Shown: positions 9,059-19,755 of the stretch, one piece after another
Layout of the letters: each line of letters begins with the position of its first letter
How positions within the stretch are numbered: the first letter of the stretch is position 1
Assembly: GCF_023062595.1 (NCBI RefSeq)
Contig: NZ_JALLAN010000008.1
Span: forward strand, 62,001 to 126,000
Direction of reading: 5' to 3'
Length of the DNA: 64,000 bases
DNA from: Arthrobacter rhizosphaerae
GTDB lineage: Bacteria; Actinomycetota; Actinomycetes; Actinomycetales; Micrococcaceae
Made by a program: the position numbers and the translations under genes
Notes under the pieces: model-generated
Database searches by the model: none
The model's input: the letters and a program-made list of their open reading frames with translations, nothing else
Told to the model about the DNA's origin: nothing

Positions 9059-9672
9059 GCCCGTCCCTTCGTGAACCAATCGACGTCGGTGCCGTCGAAG
9101 GGTGCCTGCTGTGCCTTGACGGCCTGATAGAGGTGGTCCGCATCGCTCTGGAGGGATTCCACCAGATAGGCCGGGTAATTCATGGCCAGGCGGTGCTCGG
9201 CAAATTCGTCTTCATCGTCGATATATACGCCGCGGTTAGTTGTGCGCACGACGTCCAGGTCCATGTCGATCACATGGAACTCGGTGACGCCAGGCCTGAT
9301 GGTGCTCCATTCATGGGCGACGGCCAGGTCAACGTACACCCGGACCCCGTTGGGGTGGGCGTCATCGTAGAACGTGGCCACCCAGTCGCCAGAGCGGGGA
9401 ATGAGCAGCACAGCATCGGACTCTGCGTAAAAGGCAGCTCCCGGTCGCGAGCAGAATTGGTTGGTTGCCTGAAAGATCCACCAACCGTGGATGTCCTCGC
9501 CAAGGTAGGTGCCAGGGACCACCCAGTGGGCTTTACCGTTCCATTTCCTGTTCCGTGCCACCACGAGCTGACCGGGCTGAAGGCCTGCAGGGATACGGGT
9601 TGTGCCTTGATGCTGCCGGATCTCGCCTTCTCCCCATGCCCCGGGATACTTGAGCCTGTCCTCTTCCCTCAC
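9055..9672 (-). CDS. DUF402 domain protein
   Basis: 205 aa from a GTG at 9672 that overlaps the dxs stop (GTGA), so it is read through from dxs. The central part (~95-185: [25 protein letters not shown]) matches the DUF402/FomD-like beta-barrel, a family including metal-dependent nucleoside di- and triphosphate phosphatases. Conserved acidic residues in VIDMDLD and YIDDEDEF could bind metal. Function here is unproven; phosphatase activity is inference from the family. Confidence 0.78.
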   Translation of the reverse strand: MREEDRLKYPGAWGEGEIRQHQGTTRIPAGLQPGQLVVARNRKWNGKAHWVVPGTYLGEDIHGWWIFQATNQFCSRPGAAFYAESDAVLLIPRSGDWVATFYDDAHPNGVRVYVDLAVAHEWSTIRPGVTEFHVIDMDLDVVRTTNRGVYIDDEDEFAEHRLAMNYPAYLVESLQSDADHLYQAVKAQQAPFDGTDVDWFTKGRA

Positions 9673-11642
9673 AGTTTCGGCAGGCTGCCGGTAGTGGGGT
9701 GTTCCTGGCCGGGAAGGGGCCGGGCGAAAGGCACTTTGGTCCCCAGGACCTGGGCCACGACGTCGTGCGTTATCTGCTGGGCAGTCAATCCCACGCGCGT
9801 CAGGACCTGGCTCCGTGAGCCGTGATCCAGGAACTCTACAGGCAAGCCAACCTCGTTCAGGGCGGTGTCCACTCCGGCTGCACGCATCTCCTGCCGGATC
9901 CGCGAGCCGACACCGCCGGCACGGACGCCGTCCTCGATGCAGATCACCAGGCGGTGCCGGGCCGCCAAGGCGACGATGGACCGGCGTACGGGAAGCACCC
10001 AGCGGGGATCCACAACGGTGGAGCTGATGCCTTGGGCACCGAGGCGGTTGGAGACATCGAGCGCAAGTTCGGACATGGCGCCGACGCTGACAATCAGGAC
10101 GTCGTTCTCGGTGGAGCCGGACGGGCGGCGGGCCAGGATATCCACGCCGTCGCTAAGCCGCTCGATGGCCTCTACCTCTGCACCAACACTGCCCTTCGAG
10201 TATCGAACCACGGTTGGTGCGTCGTTGATGGCCACGGCCTCCCGGAGCTCCTCCCGGAGCCGGGTGGCGTCCCTGGGGGCAGCCAAGTGGAGCCCCGGAA
10301 CGATCTGCACCATGGCCATGTCCCACATGCCGTGATGGCTGGCGCCGTCTGGTCCCGTGACGCCGGCGCGGTCCAACACAATGGTGACGCCTGCCTTGTG
10401 CAGTGCAACGTCCATCAGGAGCTGATCGAAGGCACGGTTGAGGAAGGTGGCGTAGACCGCCACAACAGGGTGAAGCCCGCCGAAGGCCATTCCGGCAGCA
10501 GACGTCAGCGCGTGTTGTTCAGCGATGCCGACGTCGAACACCCGCTCCGGGTGCCGCTCGGCGAACTTGTGCAGCCCGACGGGGATGAGCATGGCGCCGG
10601 TGATGCCGACGATGTCCGGCCTCTCATCGGCGATGTCAGCGATCTCATCGGCAAATACGGAAGTCCAGGATTTCGCTCCGACTGGATCCGTAGGCTCCCC
10701 TGTCTCGGGGTCGATGATCCCGACCGCATGGAACTGGTCAGCCTCGTGCGCGCGGGCGGGCGCGTAGCCGTGGCCCTTCTCGGTCATGGCGTGCACAATG
10801 ACCGGTCCGCCGTAGTGCTTGGCGGTCGAGAGGGCGTGCTCCATGGCCTGCAGGTTGTGGCCGTCAACAGGGCCGATGTACTTCATGCCGAGGTCTTCAA
10901 ACATTCCCTGCGGGGCCCACCAGTCCTTGACGCCCTTCTTCATGGCGTGCAGGCTCCGGTACGTGAACTGGCCCACCGTGCCGCCGTTCTGCAGCCTCTT
11001 CTTCCACCAGTCCATGGCGCCTTCGTAGGCGGGCGCAGCGCGGAACGAATCGATGGTGGGACGCAACGAGGCGAGGTAGTCTGCGAAGCCGCCTACGGTA
11101 GCCGCGTAGGAGCGACCGTTGTCATTGACAACGATCACCACGCGGCGGCGCTTATCGGCGGCTATGTTGTTGATGGCTTCCCACGCCATGCCGCCGGTGA
11201 GGGCGCCGTCGCCCACTACCGCGACGACGTAACGGTCGCCTTGGCCTGTCAATTGCCGGGCGCGGGAAATCCCGTCGGCCCAGGACAGGGAGGAAGATGC
11301 GTGGGAGCTTTCGACAATGTCGTGCTCGGATTCAGCGCGGTCCGGGTAGCCGGAGAGGCCGCCCTCCTGGCGCAGTGTGGTGAAATCCTGGCGTCCGGTC
11401 AGCAGCTTGTGGACATAGGACTGGTGTCCCGTATCAAAAACAATGCTGTCGCGGGGAGAGTCGAAAATCCGGTGCACGGCAATGGTGAGCTCCACGACCC
11501 CCAGATTCGGACCCAGGTGGCCGCCGGTCTGTGAGACGCTGCCGATCAGGAAACTCCTGACTTCTGACGCCAGTTGTTCCAACTGTTCGTCGGAGAACTT
11601 ACTCAGGTCCTGCGGATCCCGGATGGTGTCCAAAATTCCCAA
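9669..11642 (-). CDS. dxs: 1-Deoxy-D-xylulose-5-phosphate synthase
   Basis: 657 aa. The thiamine diphosphate motif starts at GDGALTGG (144-151) and ends at the Asn of EAINNI (~155-160); [13 protein letters not shown] (~72-84) is the DXS fingerprint, and DVGIAEQHA (~375) carries the catalytic Glu of the transketolase-like second domain. It condenses pyruvate and glyceraldehyde-3-phosphate, the first step of the MEP isoprenoid pathway. The DUF402 gene follows with a 4-bp overlap. Identification is certain. Confidence 0.97.
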   Translation of the reverse strand: MGILDTIRDPQDLSKFSDEQLEQLASEVRSFLIGSVSQTGGHLGPNLGVVELTIAVHRIFDSPRDSIVFDTGHQSYVHKLLTGRQDFTTLRQEGGLSGYPDRAESEHDIVESSHASSSLSWADGISRARQLTGQGDRYVVAVVGDGALTGGMAWEAINNIAADKRRRVVIVVNDNGRSYAATVGGFADYLASLRPTIDSFRAAPAYEGAMDWWKKRLQNGGTVGQFTYRSLHAMKKGVKDWWAPQGMFEDLGMKYIGPVDGHNLQAMEHALSTAKHYGGPVIVHAMTEKGHGYAPARAHEADQFHAVGIIDPETGEPTDPVGAKSWTSVFADEIADIADERPDIVGITGAMLIPVGLHKFAERHPERVFDVGIAEQHALTSAAGMAFGGLHPVVAVYATFLNRAFDQLLMDVALHKAGVTIVLDRAGVTGPDGASHHGMWDMAMVQIVPGLHLAAPRDATRLREELREAVAINDAPTVVRYSKGSVGAEVEAIERLSDGVDILARRPSGSTENDVLIVSVGAMSELALDVSNRLGAQGISSTVVDPRWVLPVRRSIVALAARHRLVICIEDGVRAGGVGSRIRQEMRAAGVDTALNEVGLPVEFLDHGSRSQVLTRVGLTAQQITHDVVAQVLGTKVPFARPLPGQEHPTTGSLPKL

Positions 11643-11714
11643 CGGCCCCTCCTTCGGATGATAGACATGCCGTTTAACTCTACCGCCTTGGACCCAAGCG
11701 CCGTGCCGCTGCAG

Positions 11715-11754
11715 CCGAAGGCCCCGGCGGTCTTGGACCGGCCGGGGCCTTCGG
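11715..11754. terminator. Hairpin terminator between acnA and dxs
   Basis: A perfect 14-bp inverted repeat (11715-11728 with 11741-11754). The loop region can extend the stem with GGTC/GACC. It lies between the aconitase stop and the dxs start, both on the minus strand, so it most likely ends acnA transcription. There is no U-tract. Confidence 0.7.
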
Positions 11755-11838
11755 TGGTGGCTCTACACTCTCTCTGTTCTCCCCACATAGCGGAGCTCAG
11801 TTTGGTGCAGTCACCTGGTACAGCTCAAAGCGTGCTGA

Positions 11839-14667
11839 TCAGTTCGCGGAGATCTGGCGCAGCACGTACTGCAGGATGCCACCGTTGCGGTAGTAGTCCG
11901 CTTCACCCGGGGTATCGATGCGGAGCACAGCGTCGAAGGACTTCACTGAACCGTCTTCGGCGGTGGCTGTAACCTTCAGCGTCTTGGGCGTGGTGCCTTC
12001 GTTGAGGGCTGTCACACCTTCAACCGCGAAGACCTCCGTGCCCGTCAGGCCCAGCGTCGCCGCTGACTCCCCTGCCGGGTACTGCAGCGGCAGGACGCCC
12101 ATTCCGATGAGGTTGGAGCGGTGAATGCGCTCGTAGCTCTCGGCGATGACTGCCTTGACACCCAGCAACGCGGTGCCCTTGGCTGCCCAGTCACGCGAGG
12201 AACCTGAACCGTATTCCTTGCCTGCCAGGACCACCAGCGCGGTGCCGGCTGCCTGGTAGTTCTGCGCGGCGTCGTAGACGTAGGCCTGCGGGCCATCAGC
12301 CTGCGTGAAGTCGCGGGTGAAGCCACCCTCAACACCGGCGCCGTCGTTGAAGCCGGCAAGCAGCTGGTTCTTGATGCGGATGTTGGCGAACGTACCGCGG
12401 ATCATGACTTCGTGGTTGCCTCGGCGTGAGCCGTAGGAGTTGAAGTCCTTGCGCTCAACACCGTTGGCCAGCAGGTACTGTCCCGCCGGGGTGTCCGACT
12501 TGAACGAACCGGCCGGGGAGATGTGGTCGGTGGTGACAGAGTCGCCCAGCTTCAGCAGCACACGCGCGCCGGCGATGTCAGTCACGGGCTCCGGCTGTGC
12601 CTTCATGCCCTCAAAGTACGGGGGCTTCCGGACATACGTGGAGTTCGGGTCCCAAGCGAAGGTATCGCCGGCAGGGGTGTCGAGAGCCTTCCAGCGCTCG
12701 TCGCCGTCGAAAACACCCTCATAGCCGCGGGCGAACATGTCCTTGTCGATGGAGGAATCGATGACCTGCTGGACCTCGACCGGGTTCGGCCAGATGTCCT
12801 TCAGGAACACATCGTTGCCGGCTTCGTCCTTGCCCAGGGAGTCGGTGTCGAAGTCGAAGTCCATGGTGCCGGCCAGGGCGTAGGCGATGACCAGCGGCGG
12901 TGAGGCCAGGTAGTTCATCTTGACGTCCGGGTTGATGCGGCCTTCGAAGTTGCGGTTACCGGAAAGCACCGCGGTGACCGACAGGTCGTTGGCCTGGATG
13001 GCCTCGGAGATCTCGGCGTCCAGCGGGCCCGAGTTGCCGATGCAGGTAGCACAGCCATAGCCCACGATGTAGAAGCCAAGCTTCTCCAGGTATGGTGTCA
13101 GACCGGACTTTTCGTAGTAGTCGGTGACAACCTTGGAACCCGGGGCAACGGAGGTCTTGACCCACGGCTTGGCTACGAGGCCCTTTTCGACGGCGTTGCG
13201 CGCCAGCAGTGCGGCGGCAAGCATCACTGAGGGGTTGGACGTGTTGGTGCAGGACGTGATCGAGGCAATGGAAACCGCGCCGTGGTCCAGTTCAAACTCG
13301 CGGCCGTCTTCAGTTACCACGTGCACCGGGCTGGACGGGCGTCCGTGGGAGCCGTTGGCGGCGGAGATAACACGGCTGGTCTCGGTGGTGTGCGAGTCAG
13401 CGTGCGTGAAGGATGGGGCATCCGATGCCGGGAAAGATTCGTCCAAGGACTCGTCCACGCTGCCGTCTTCGATGGCGACGTAATTGTGGATGTCCTTGCG
13501 GAACTGTTCCTTGGCATCGGTCAGCTCAATACGGTCCTGGGGACGCTTCGGACCCGAGATCGAGGGAACTACGGTGGACAGGTCCAGCTCAAGGTACTCC
13601 GAGAAGCGGATTTCCTTGGAAGGGTTGTGCCAGAGGCCCTGTTCCTTCGCATAGGACTCCACAAGCGCCACGTTCTCGTCCGAGCGGCCGGTGAGGCGCA
13701 GGTAGTCGAGTGTGACGTCGTCGATCGGGAACATTGCGGCGGTCGAGCCGAATTCAGGGCTCATGTTTCCGATGGTGGCGCGGTTGGCCAGGGGCACCGC
13801 GGCAACACCTTCGCCGTAGAACTCCACGAACTTGCCGACAACGCCGTGCTTGCGCAGCTGTTCGGTGATGGTCAGCACGACGTCCGTGGCGGTGGCACCG
13901 GCGGGAATGGAGCCCGTCAGCTTGAAGCCCACAACCCGCGGGATCAGCATGGAGACAGGCTGGCCGAGCATGGCTGCTTCAGCTTCAATGCCGCCAACGC
14001 CCCAGCCCAGTACGCCCAGGCCGTTGACCATGGTGGTGTGCGAGTCAGTACCGACGCAGGTGTCGGGGTATGCACGAAGAACGCCGCCGACTTCGCGGGT
14101 CATTATGGTGCGTGCAAGGTACTCGATGTTGACCTGGTGGACGATGCCGGTGCCCGGCGGAACCACCTTGAAGTCATCAAACGCAGTCTGGCCCCAGCGG
14201 AGGAATTGGTACCGCTCGCCGTTGCGCTGGTACTCGATCTCCATGTTGCGCTCAAGGGCGCCGGAGTTGCCGAACGCGTCAATCTGTACGGAGTGGTCAA
14301 TGACCATTTCCGCGGGAGCAAGCGGGTTGACCCTCTTCGGGTCACCGCCCAGCTCCTTGACGGCCTCGCGCATGGTGGCGAGGTCGACTACGCAGGGCAC
14401 ACCGGTGAAGTCCTGCATAATGACTCGGGCCGGTGTGAATTGGATCTCTGTATCGGGCTGGGCGTCAGGATCCCAACCAGCCAAGGCACGGACGTGATCG
14501 GCAGTGATGTTCGCGCCGTCCTCGGTCCTCAACAGGTTCTCTAGCAATACCTTGAGGCTGAACGGAAGGTTTTCTGCACCTTCAACGGAGTTCAACCGGA
14601 AAATTTCATATTCGGTTCCGGCTACATTAAGTTTGCCTTTTGAACCGAAACTGTCCACTGTGCTCAT
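11839..14667 (-). CDS. acnA: Aconitate hydratase (aconitase A)
   Basis: 942 aa, the size of AcnA/IRP1-type aconitases. The [4Fe-4S] ligands are visible: one Cys in SCTNTSN (~470) and two in [10 protein letters not shown] (~538-547). The C-terminal swivel domain contains [13 protein letters not shown] (~835). It isomerises citrate to isocitrate in the TCA cycle. An acidic, Ser-rich insertion (~400-445, [20 protein letters not shown]) between the N-terminal domains looks like an actinobacterial linker. The 160-bp upstream region holds repeats that could be an operator. Confidence 0.97.
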   Translation of the reverse strand: MSTVDSFGSKGKLNVAGTEYEIFRLNSVEGAENLPFSLKVLLENLLRTEDGANITADHVRALAGWDPDAQPDTEIQFTPARVIMQDFTGVPCVVDLATMREAVKELGGDPKRVNPLAPAEMVIDHSVQIDAFGNSGALERNMEIEYQRNGERYQFLRWGQTAFDDFKVVPPGTGIVHQVNIEYLARTIMTREVGGVLRAYPDTCVGTDSHTTMVNGLGVLGWGVGGIEAEAAMLGQPVSMLIPRVVGFKLTGSIPAGATATDVVLTITEQLRKHGVVGKFVEFYGEGVAAVPLANRATIGNMSPEFGSTAAMFPIDDVTLDYLRLTGRSDENVALVESYAKEQGLWHNPSKEIRFSEYLELDLSTVVPSISGPKRPQDRIELTDAKEQFRKDIHNYVAIEDGSVDESLDESFPASDAPSFTHADSHTTETSRVISAANGSHGRPSSPVHVVTEDGREFELDHGAVSIASITSCTNTSNPSVMLAAALLARNAVEKGLVAKPWVKTSVAPGSKVVTDYYEKSGLTPYLEKLGFYIVGYGCATCIGNSGPLDAEISEAIQANDLSVTAVLSGNRNFEGRINPDVKMNYLASPPLVIAYALAGTMDFDFDTDSLGKDEAGNDVFLKDIWPNPVEVQQVIDSSIDKDMFARGYEGVFDGDERWKALDTPAGDTFAWDPNSTYVRKPPYFEGMKAQPEPVTDIAGARVLLKLGDSVTTDHISPAGSFKSDTPAGQYLLANGVERKDFNSYGSRRGNHEVMIRGTFANIRIKNQLLAGFNDGAGVEGGFTRDFTQADGPQAYVYDAAQNYQAAGTALVVLAGKEYGSGSSRDWAAKGTALLGVKAVIAESYERIHRSNLIGMGVLPLQYPAGESAATLGLTGTEVFAVEGVTALNEGTTPKTLKVTATAEDGSVKSFDAVLRIDTPGEADYYRNGGILQYVLRQISAN

Positions 14668-14723
14668 CGCAGGACTCCTCTCGCAACAGTTTCATCTTTG
14701 TCGCGCGGTAGACCGCTTGCTAG

Positions 14724-14755
14724 TTAGGTCCTCCTAATTACTGCTAATTAGTCAA
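14724..14755 (-). promoter_or_regulatory. Repeat-rich acnA promoter region, possible operator
   Basis: Three overlapping signals lie about 60-90 bp before acnA: the inverted repeat TTAGG-N4-CCTAA (14724-14737), the direct repeat CTAATTA at 14734 and 14744 (10-bp period), and a -35-like TTGACT on the minus strand (14750-14755). The inverted repeat is reminiscent of half of an iron-dependent DtxR/IdeR box, but spacing and flanks do not match it fully. No regulator gene lies next to acnA. Confidence 0.4.
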
Positions 14756-14829
14756 GGACTTACGAATTGCAGGAGGTCAGCCGTGATTACGGCTCGCGAC
14801 GCGGGACTACTACGCTCATCCTAGTGGCA

Positions 14830-16197
14830 TCATCCCCGGGGAGTCAGCAACGCCGCAGTCTCCAAGTGATGGGTATGGGGGTAAAGGTCAAAGGCCCGTA
14901 GCTCCTGCAGGACCCAGCCCCTGTCCTGGAAGTAACCGAGATCACGTGCAAAGGACGCCGGGTCACACGACACGTAGGCGATGGCCCGCGGAGCTGCCTC
15001 GACCAGCTGGCCCACAACGGCCTTGCCTGCGCCCGCACGGGGCGGGTCCAGAACCAGTGCGTCGAAGTTCCGTGGCTTGTGCCGGAGCACGCGTTCCACC
15101 TTCCCCTGGACGATCTCCACCTGGGGAGCACCGTGCAGGTTCTTCCTCGCATCCCGGCTGGTGCCGGCGGCGCCTTCGACCGAAAGCACTGAGCCCGTTG
15201 TGCCCACGATGTCCGCCAGCGCGGCCGTAAAGAGCCCGGCACCGGCATAAAGGTCAGCAACGACAGCCCCTGCGTCGAGGAACCCGCCGTCGTGAAGGAA
15301 GCCGGTCACCGCTCCCACAAGCGTTTCAGGTGCATCCCTGTGGATCTGCCAGAACCCGTCTCCAGTCACGCGGAATTCATGGCCGACGGCGGTTTCCTGC
15401 ACCCAGGTGCGGCCCCTCAGCTGCTTGAGATCGCCAGTAACGGGATCAACAGACGCTACCGAGACGTCGTCGGGGAGTTGCGCAATGATCGCGCTGATCC
15501 GTTTTGCTTTGGTTCCCGGGGCGGGCGCCAACAGCACGAGACGCCGTGATCCATTGGCCGGGGCGGCTACCTCCACCCGCTCTATGCCCTGCAGATCGAT
15601 GTCCCAGAGGTTGAGCGAGGTGATGCCCTCGACGGCCAACGGCATGTCCTGGATGGGGATCACCTGGTCGGAGCGGTGGGCATGCATGCCGAGCTTGCCC
15701 CCGGCGGTGACGGCGAAGCTCGCGCGCGTTCGCCAGGCGAGGCCGGGGATACCGGTGTGGGAAGCGGCGGTGGCTTGGGCAGCAGCGGCACCTACCGGCT
15801 CGACCTCGGTGACAAGCTCGATGCCGGCGAGCCTCTTGAGCTGTTCGCCGAGCACATCACTTTTGAGCCGCCGCTGGCGTTCCAGCGACACATGACCGAA
15901 CTCAGCCCCGCCTACCGGAGGATGTCCGTGCGGCCAGGACCGCAGTGAATCTGCCACATGCCAGAAGTGCGGAACGCGGTCAGGGGACCGCTCAAGGACC
16001 TCGACGACGTCGGCCCGCCAAAACTTGGAGGACTCCCCCGCGTCGGTCAGCCGGATCCGGACCTTTTCGCCGGGGATTCCGTGCCGGACGAACACCACGC
16101 GGCCTTCATGCCGGGCGACGCAATGGCCCCCGTGAGCCACGGATCCGACGTCGACGACGAGGTCCGCAGGGGTGCGGGTCTGGGTAGCGTGACTCAT
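14830..16197 (-). CDS. TrmA/RlmCD-family RNA (uracil-5) methyltransferase
   Basis: 455 aa. An N-terminal TRAM-like barrel (~10-70) binds RNA. The C-terminal Rossmann domain has the SAM loop DLYAGAGLF (~312), LDPPRAGAGKAV (~383) and the catalytic Cys in YVSCDP (~408). Known role: 5-methyluridine formation in tRNA or rRNA. The [4Fe-4S] cluster Cys set typical of RumA/RlmD is absent: the region ~75-100 reads SWPHGHPPVGGAEFGH with no Cys. ATGA coupling to the permease gene upstream. Which RNA is modified is not evident. Confidence 0.88.
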   Translation of the reverse strand: MSHATQTRTPADLVVDVGSVAHGGHCVARHEGRVVFVRHGIPGEKVRIRLTDAGESSKFWRADVVEVLERSPDRVPHFWHVADSLRSWPHGHPPVGGAEFGHVSLERQRRLKSDVLGEQLKRLAGIELVTEVEPVGAAAAQATAASHTGIPGLAWRTRASFAVTAGGKLGMHAHRSDQVIPIQDMPLAVEGITSLNLWDIDLQGIERVEVAAPANGSRRLVLLAPAPGTKAKRISAIIAQLPDDVSVASVDPVTGDLKQLRGRTWVQETAVGHEFRVTGDGFWQIHRDAPETLVGAVTGFLHDGGFLDAGAVVADLYAGAGLFTAALADIVGTTGSVLSVEGAAGTSRDARKNLHGAPQVEIVQGKVERVLRHKPRNFDALVLDPPRAGAGKAVVGQLVEAAPRAIAYVSCDPASFARDLGYFQDRGWVLQELRAFDLYPHTHHLETAALLTPRG

Positions 16198-18170
16198 TGG
16201 ATATCCTGCAGTTTCTTGGCTTCCTCGGATGATTTCAGCTGCCAGGGGACGCTGGCAACCATGACTCCCGGCTCAAAGTGCAACCGGGTCTTGATGCGGA
16301 GGGCAGTCTGGTTATGGACCAGCTGTTCCCACCATTTACCTACGACATACTCCGGGATGTAGACGACAATGAGGTCGCGGGGTGAATCGCGCCGCATGTT
16401 CTTGATGTATTCCATTATCGGGGTGACCGTTTCCCTGTACGGGCTGGCCAGCACCGTCAAAGGGACGGGAATCTCGAGTTTTTGCCAGTCCGCCAGTGTC
16501 TGAGCTGTCTCTTCCGGGCTGATGTCAACAGTGACGGCATCCAGGCGCGAGGGGCGGGAGGCACGGGCATAGGCCAAGGCGCGCAATACGGGTTTACGCA
16601 CGTGTGACACCAGCAGTACGGCGTGAACACGGGTCGGCAGCGCACGGGGCGAGGAATCTTCGTCAACCGCGAGTTCCTTTGCCACATTGTCGTAATGCGC
16701 CCGGATGCTCCACATGATGAGGAAGAGCACGAACATGGCCAGGAGCGCAATCCATGCCCCCTGCTCGAATTTGGTGATCAGCACGATCGTCAGTACGAGA
16801 GCCGTCATGCCGAAGCCGATGGTGTTGATGGTCCGGGACTTGATCATCCGCCTGCGGACAGCCTTGTCCCGCACAAGCTTCAGCTCCCGCCCCCAGTGCC
16901 TGATCATTCCGAGCTGGCTCATGGTGAACGAGATGAAAACACCAACGATGTAGAGCTGGATGAGCTTGGTGACGTCGGCGTTGAACGCCAGAATCAGGAC
17001 CAGCGCCCCTGCGGCCAAGGCGAGGACGCCGTTACTGAATGCGAGGCGGTCTCCTCGCGTCCGCAGCTGACGGGGCAGGTATCCGTCCTGGGCAAGGATC
17101 GAGCCAAGAACCGGGAACCCGTTGAAGGCTGTGTTCGAGGCGAAAACGAGAATCACTCCGGTGGCAGCCACGACGATGTAAAAGAAGATGGACCCGTCGC
17201 CGAAGATGGTCTCGGCAATCTGTCCGATGGCAGGTGTCTGGATATAGCCAGCCGGCGGTGCCTTGCCATCCACCAGGAACTCGGTGGCCGGATCAAGGAC
17301 GATGTGCACCTTGGTTGCGTTGGCCAGGTAGATGATGCCGGCGAGCATGGCGGAAGCGATGACGCCTAGAAGCAGGAGCGTCGTGGCGGCGTTCTTGCTC
17401 TTGGGCTTCTGGAAGTTCGGTACACCGTTGCTGATGGCCTCAACACCCGTCAGGGCAGCGGCCCCGGAGGAGAAGGCGCGCAACAGCAGGAAAGCGCCGG
17501 CCAGGCCGACAAGGCCCTCGTCGAATCCCTCTTCCGGGATGATGGTGAAGTTGGCCGAGGGCGCTTCGCCGAGCTGGCCGGTGGCCGCCTGGAAGAGGCC
17601 GACGGCGGTCATGCCCAGGATGGAGGCCATGAAGATGTAGGTTGGCACCGCGAAAACCGTACCGGCCTCCTTGATCCCGCGGAGATTCACCAGCGCCAGG
17701 ATAACGACGCCGATCGAGGCCAGCATCGCCTGCTGCCCATGCAGGGAAGGCACCGCCGTGGCCAGGTAGGCGGCCGCCGAAGACATCGAGACGGCAACTG
17801 TCAGAACATAGTCCACCAGAAGTGCCGAGGCCACCGTCAGGCCGGCATACTTGCCAAGATTTACGTTGGCAATTTCGTAGTCACCGCCACCGGACGGATA
17901 CGCGTGGACGTTTTGCCGGTAGGAGGCCACCACGGTAAGCAGGACCACCATGACGGCAAGTCCCACCCAAGGCGAGAATGCGACGGCGCTGACGCCCGCC
18001 AGCGCGAGGGTCAGGAGTATCTCGTCCGGGGCATACGCCACTGAGGACAATGCGTCAGAGGCAAAAATGGGAAGAGCGATCCGCTTTGGCAGCAGGGTGT
18101 GGGCCAGCCGGTCATTCCGGACGGGCCTCCCCACCAGCACCCTCTTGACGGCGTTCAGAATTGTCAGCAC
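16194..18170 (-). CDS. KimA-like APC-family potassium permease
   Basis: 658 aa. About 12 transmembrane helices (~30-480) precede a soluble C-terminal domain (~500-645). Segments such as FASDALSSVAY (~36-46), YRQNVHAYPSGGGDYEI (~83-99), SSGAAALTGVEAISNG (~230-245) and RTRGDRLAFSNG (~375) agree well with my memory of Bacillus KimA (YdaO), a high-affinity potassium importer with a c-di-AMP-binding cytosolic domain. Two RCK genes lie divergently next to it, strengthening the potassium assignment. The substrate is inferred; it is annotated generically as an APC permease in many genomes. Confidence 0.82.
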   Translation of the reverse strand: MLTILNAVKRVLVGRPVRNDRLAHTLLPKRIALPIFASDALSSVAYAPDEILLTLALAGVSAVAFSPWVGLAVMVVLLTVVASYRQNVHAYPSGGGDYEIANVNLGKYAGLTVASALLVDYVLTVAVSMSSAAAYLATAVPSLHGQQAMLASIGVVILALVNLRGIKEAGTVFAVPTYIFMASILGMTAVGLFQAATGQLGEAPSANFTIIPEEGFDEGLVGLAGAFLLLRAFSSGAAALTGVEAISNGVPNFQKPKSKNAATTLLLLGVIASAMLAGIIYLANATKVHIVLDPATEFLVDGKAPPAGYIQTPAIGQIAETIFGDGSIFFYIVVAATGVILVFASNTAFNGFPVLGSILAQDGYLPRQLRTRGDRLAFSNGVLALAAGALVLILAFNADVTKLIQLYIVGVFISFTMSQLGMIRHWGRELKLVRDKAVRRRMIKSRTINTIGFGMTALVLTIVLITKFEQGAWIALLAMFVLFLIMWSIRAHYDNVAKELAVDEDSSPRALPTRVHAVLLVSHVRKPVLRALAYARASRPSRLDAVTVDISPEETAQTLADWQKLEIPVPLTVLASPYRETVTPIMEYIKNMRRDSPRDLIVVYIPEYVVGKWWEQLVHNQTALRIKTRLHFEPGVMVASVPWQLKSSEEAKKLQDIQ

Positions 18171-18324
18171 CAGACAAAGCTAGTCGGATTCGGGCGTGAT
18201 GTCATGACGGCCAACACCCAACGACGGATATGACCCGGCTCCCCGCCCCGCCCCTGCTGACCGGCACTGCCCCCGCTGCCGGTAGAGTCGTACCGGCAGC
18301 AGGATCAGCATTGAGGAGGAACCG

Positions 18325-18996
18325 GTGGCCCACTTCGTCATTATGGGTTGCGGACGTGTAGGGGCGACGCTCGCGCACACGCTGGAAGATGCCGGCCATT
18401 CAGTGGCCATCATTGACCAGGACGACCGCGCCTTCCGCCGCCTTCGCAGTGGCTTTTCCGGACGGAAAGTCACCGGAGTAGGGTTCGACCGGGAGACCCT
18501 CAAGCAGGCTGGCGTCGCTGATGCCTACGCGTTTGCGGCCGTTTCCAGCGGTGACAACTCCAACATCCTTGCCACCCGGGTAGCCAGGGAAACGTTCCAT
18601 GTTCCCCATGTTGTTGCCAGGATCTACGATCCCGGGCGGGCCGAAATCTACCAGCGGCTTGGAATCCCCACTGTTGCAGCAGTCCGCTGGAGCGCGGACC
18701 AGGTCTTGCGGCGCATACTCCCTGAACAGCACCTGGCAGGAGATTTCCGCGAGCCCTCCGGCAGGCTCGTACTGGCAGAGATCGAACTGGACCCTGCATG
18801 GGTCGGACACTCCCTGACCCAGATCGAAAGGGCAGCCGACATCAGGATTGCGTATCTGACCAGGTTCGGCGAGGGCGTTCTCCCCACGCCCGCGATGTCC
18901 TACCAGGACGGTGACACTGTCCACGCCATGCTCCGGGTGGAGCGCAGTGCCGAAGTGGCGCATCTCCTTGCCAAAGCACCTCTGAAGGAGTCCTGA
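18325..18996 (+). CDS. ceoB: TrkA-family RCK potassium-uptake regulator CeoB
   Basis: 223 aa. An N-terminal Rossmann RCK domain opens with GCGRVGATLA (~7-16) and an acidic strand end (IIDQDD), followed by a TrkA-C domain (~140-220). GTG start at 18325 with a strong Shine-Dalgarno GAGGAGG at 18313-18319. RCK proteins bind nucleotides and gate potassium channels or transporters from the cytosolic face. The stop abuts the ceoC start with no gap. The only potassium transporter candidate nearby is the divergent KimA-like permease. Confidence 0.92.
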   Translation: MAHFVIMGCGRVGATLAHTLEDAGHSVAIIDQDDRAFRRLRSGFSGRKVTGVGFDRETLKQAGVADAYAFAAVSSGDNSNILATRVARETFHVPHVVARIYDPGRAEIYQRLGIPTVAAVRWSADQVLRRILPEQHLAGDFREPSGRLVLAEIELDPAWVGHSLTQIERAADIRIAYLTRFGEGVLPTPAMSYQDGDTVHAMLRVERSAEVAHLLAKAPLKES

Positions 18997-19755
18997 GTGA
19001 AAGTCGTTATTGTCGGAGCGGGAAGCGTTGGTTCCTCGATCGCCCGCGAGCTCCTGGCCCACAAGCACGAAATCCTGCTTCTTGACCTGAAGCCGGAAGT
19101 GATCGGCCGAAGCGGGTTACGGGGAGCGCACTGGCTTGTTGGCGATGCCTGCGAGCTGAGCACTCTTCAGGATGCAAGGCTGGAAGATGCCGACGTCGTG
19201 GTCTCGGCCACCGGAGATGACAAGGTCAACCTGGTGGTATCACTGCTGGCAAAAACTGAATTTGGTGTCGGGCGCACTGTTGGCAGGGTCAACAACCCCA
19301 AAAACGACTGGATGTTCAATGATTCCTGGGGAGTCGACGTTGCAGTGAACACCCCGCAACTCATGACCGCGCTGGTGGAGGAAGCGGTGGAGATCGGGGA
19401 CCTTGTCCGGCTCCTCACCCTGCAGACAGGTGTGTCGTCCCTCGTCGAATTCACCGTGCCGCACGACTCGTATGCCATCGGGCTGACCGTTGGCGACATT
19501 GATTGGCCTGAAGACTCAACACTGGTAGCTATCTTGCGTGACCAGGCACCCATCACGCCCACCCGTGATGACGTCATTGATGGCGGCGACGAACTGTTCT
19601 TCGTCACCACCATCGCTGCCGAGGATGAACTGCGTGCCTTGTTGTCTCCGGAGTCAGCCCAGGACCAGGAGGAAGGTCCAGCAGAGTTTTCCGCTGGCGC
19701 TGATCGGGCTGCCGAGGTTGGTCAGGCTCCCGAGGACGACGGCTTCGACGGCTGA
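18997..19755 (+). CDS. ceoC: TrkA-family RCK potassium-uptake regulator CeoC
   Basis: 252 aa. NAD-binding VGAGSVGSS (~6-14), the acidic strand LLDLKPE (~29), then a TrkA-C domain (~135-215) and an acidic tail. It begins directly after the ceoB stop (GTG start at 18997), so the two are probably made together and may form a hetero-oligomeric gating ring. The last 34 bp overlap the end of the convergent DUF3159 gene. Role: control of potassium flux in response to nucleotide state. Confidence 0.92.
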   Translation: MKVVIVGAGSVGSSIARELLAHKHEILLLDLKPEVIGRSGLRGAHWLVGDACELSTLQDARLEDADVVVSATGDDKVNLVVSLLAKTEFGVGRTVGRVNNPKNDWMFNDSWGVDVAVNTPQLMTALVEEAVEIGDLVRLLTLQTGVSSLVEFTVPHDSYAIGLTVGDIDWPEDSTLVAILRDQAPITPTRDDVIDGGDELFFVTTIAAEDELRALLSPESAQDQEEGPAEFSAGADRAAEVGQAPEDDGFDG

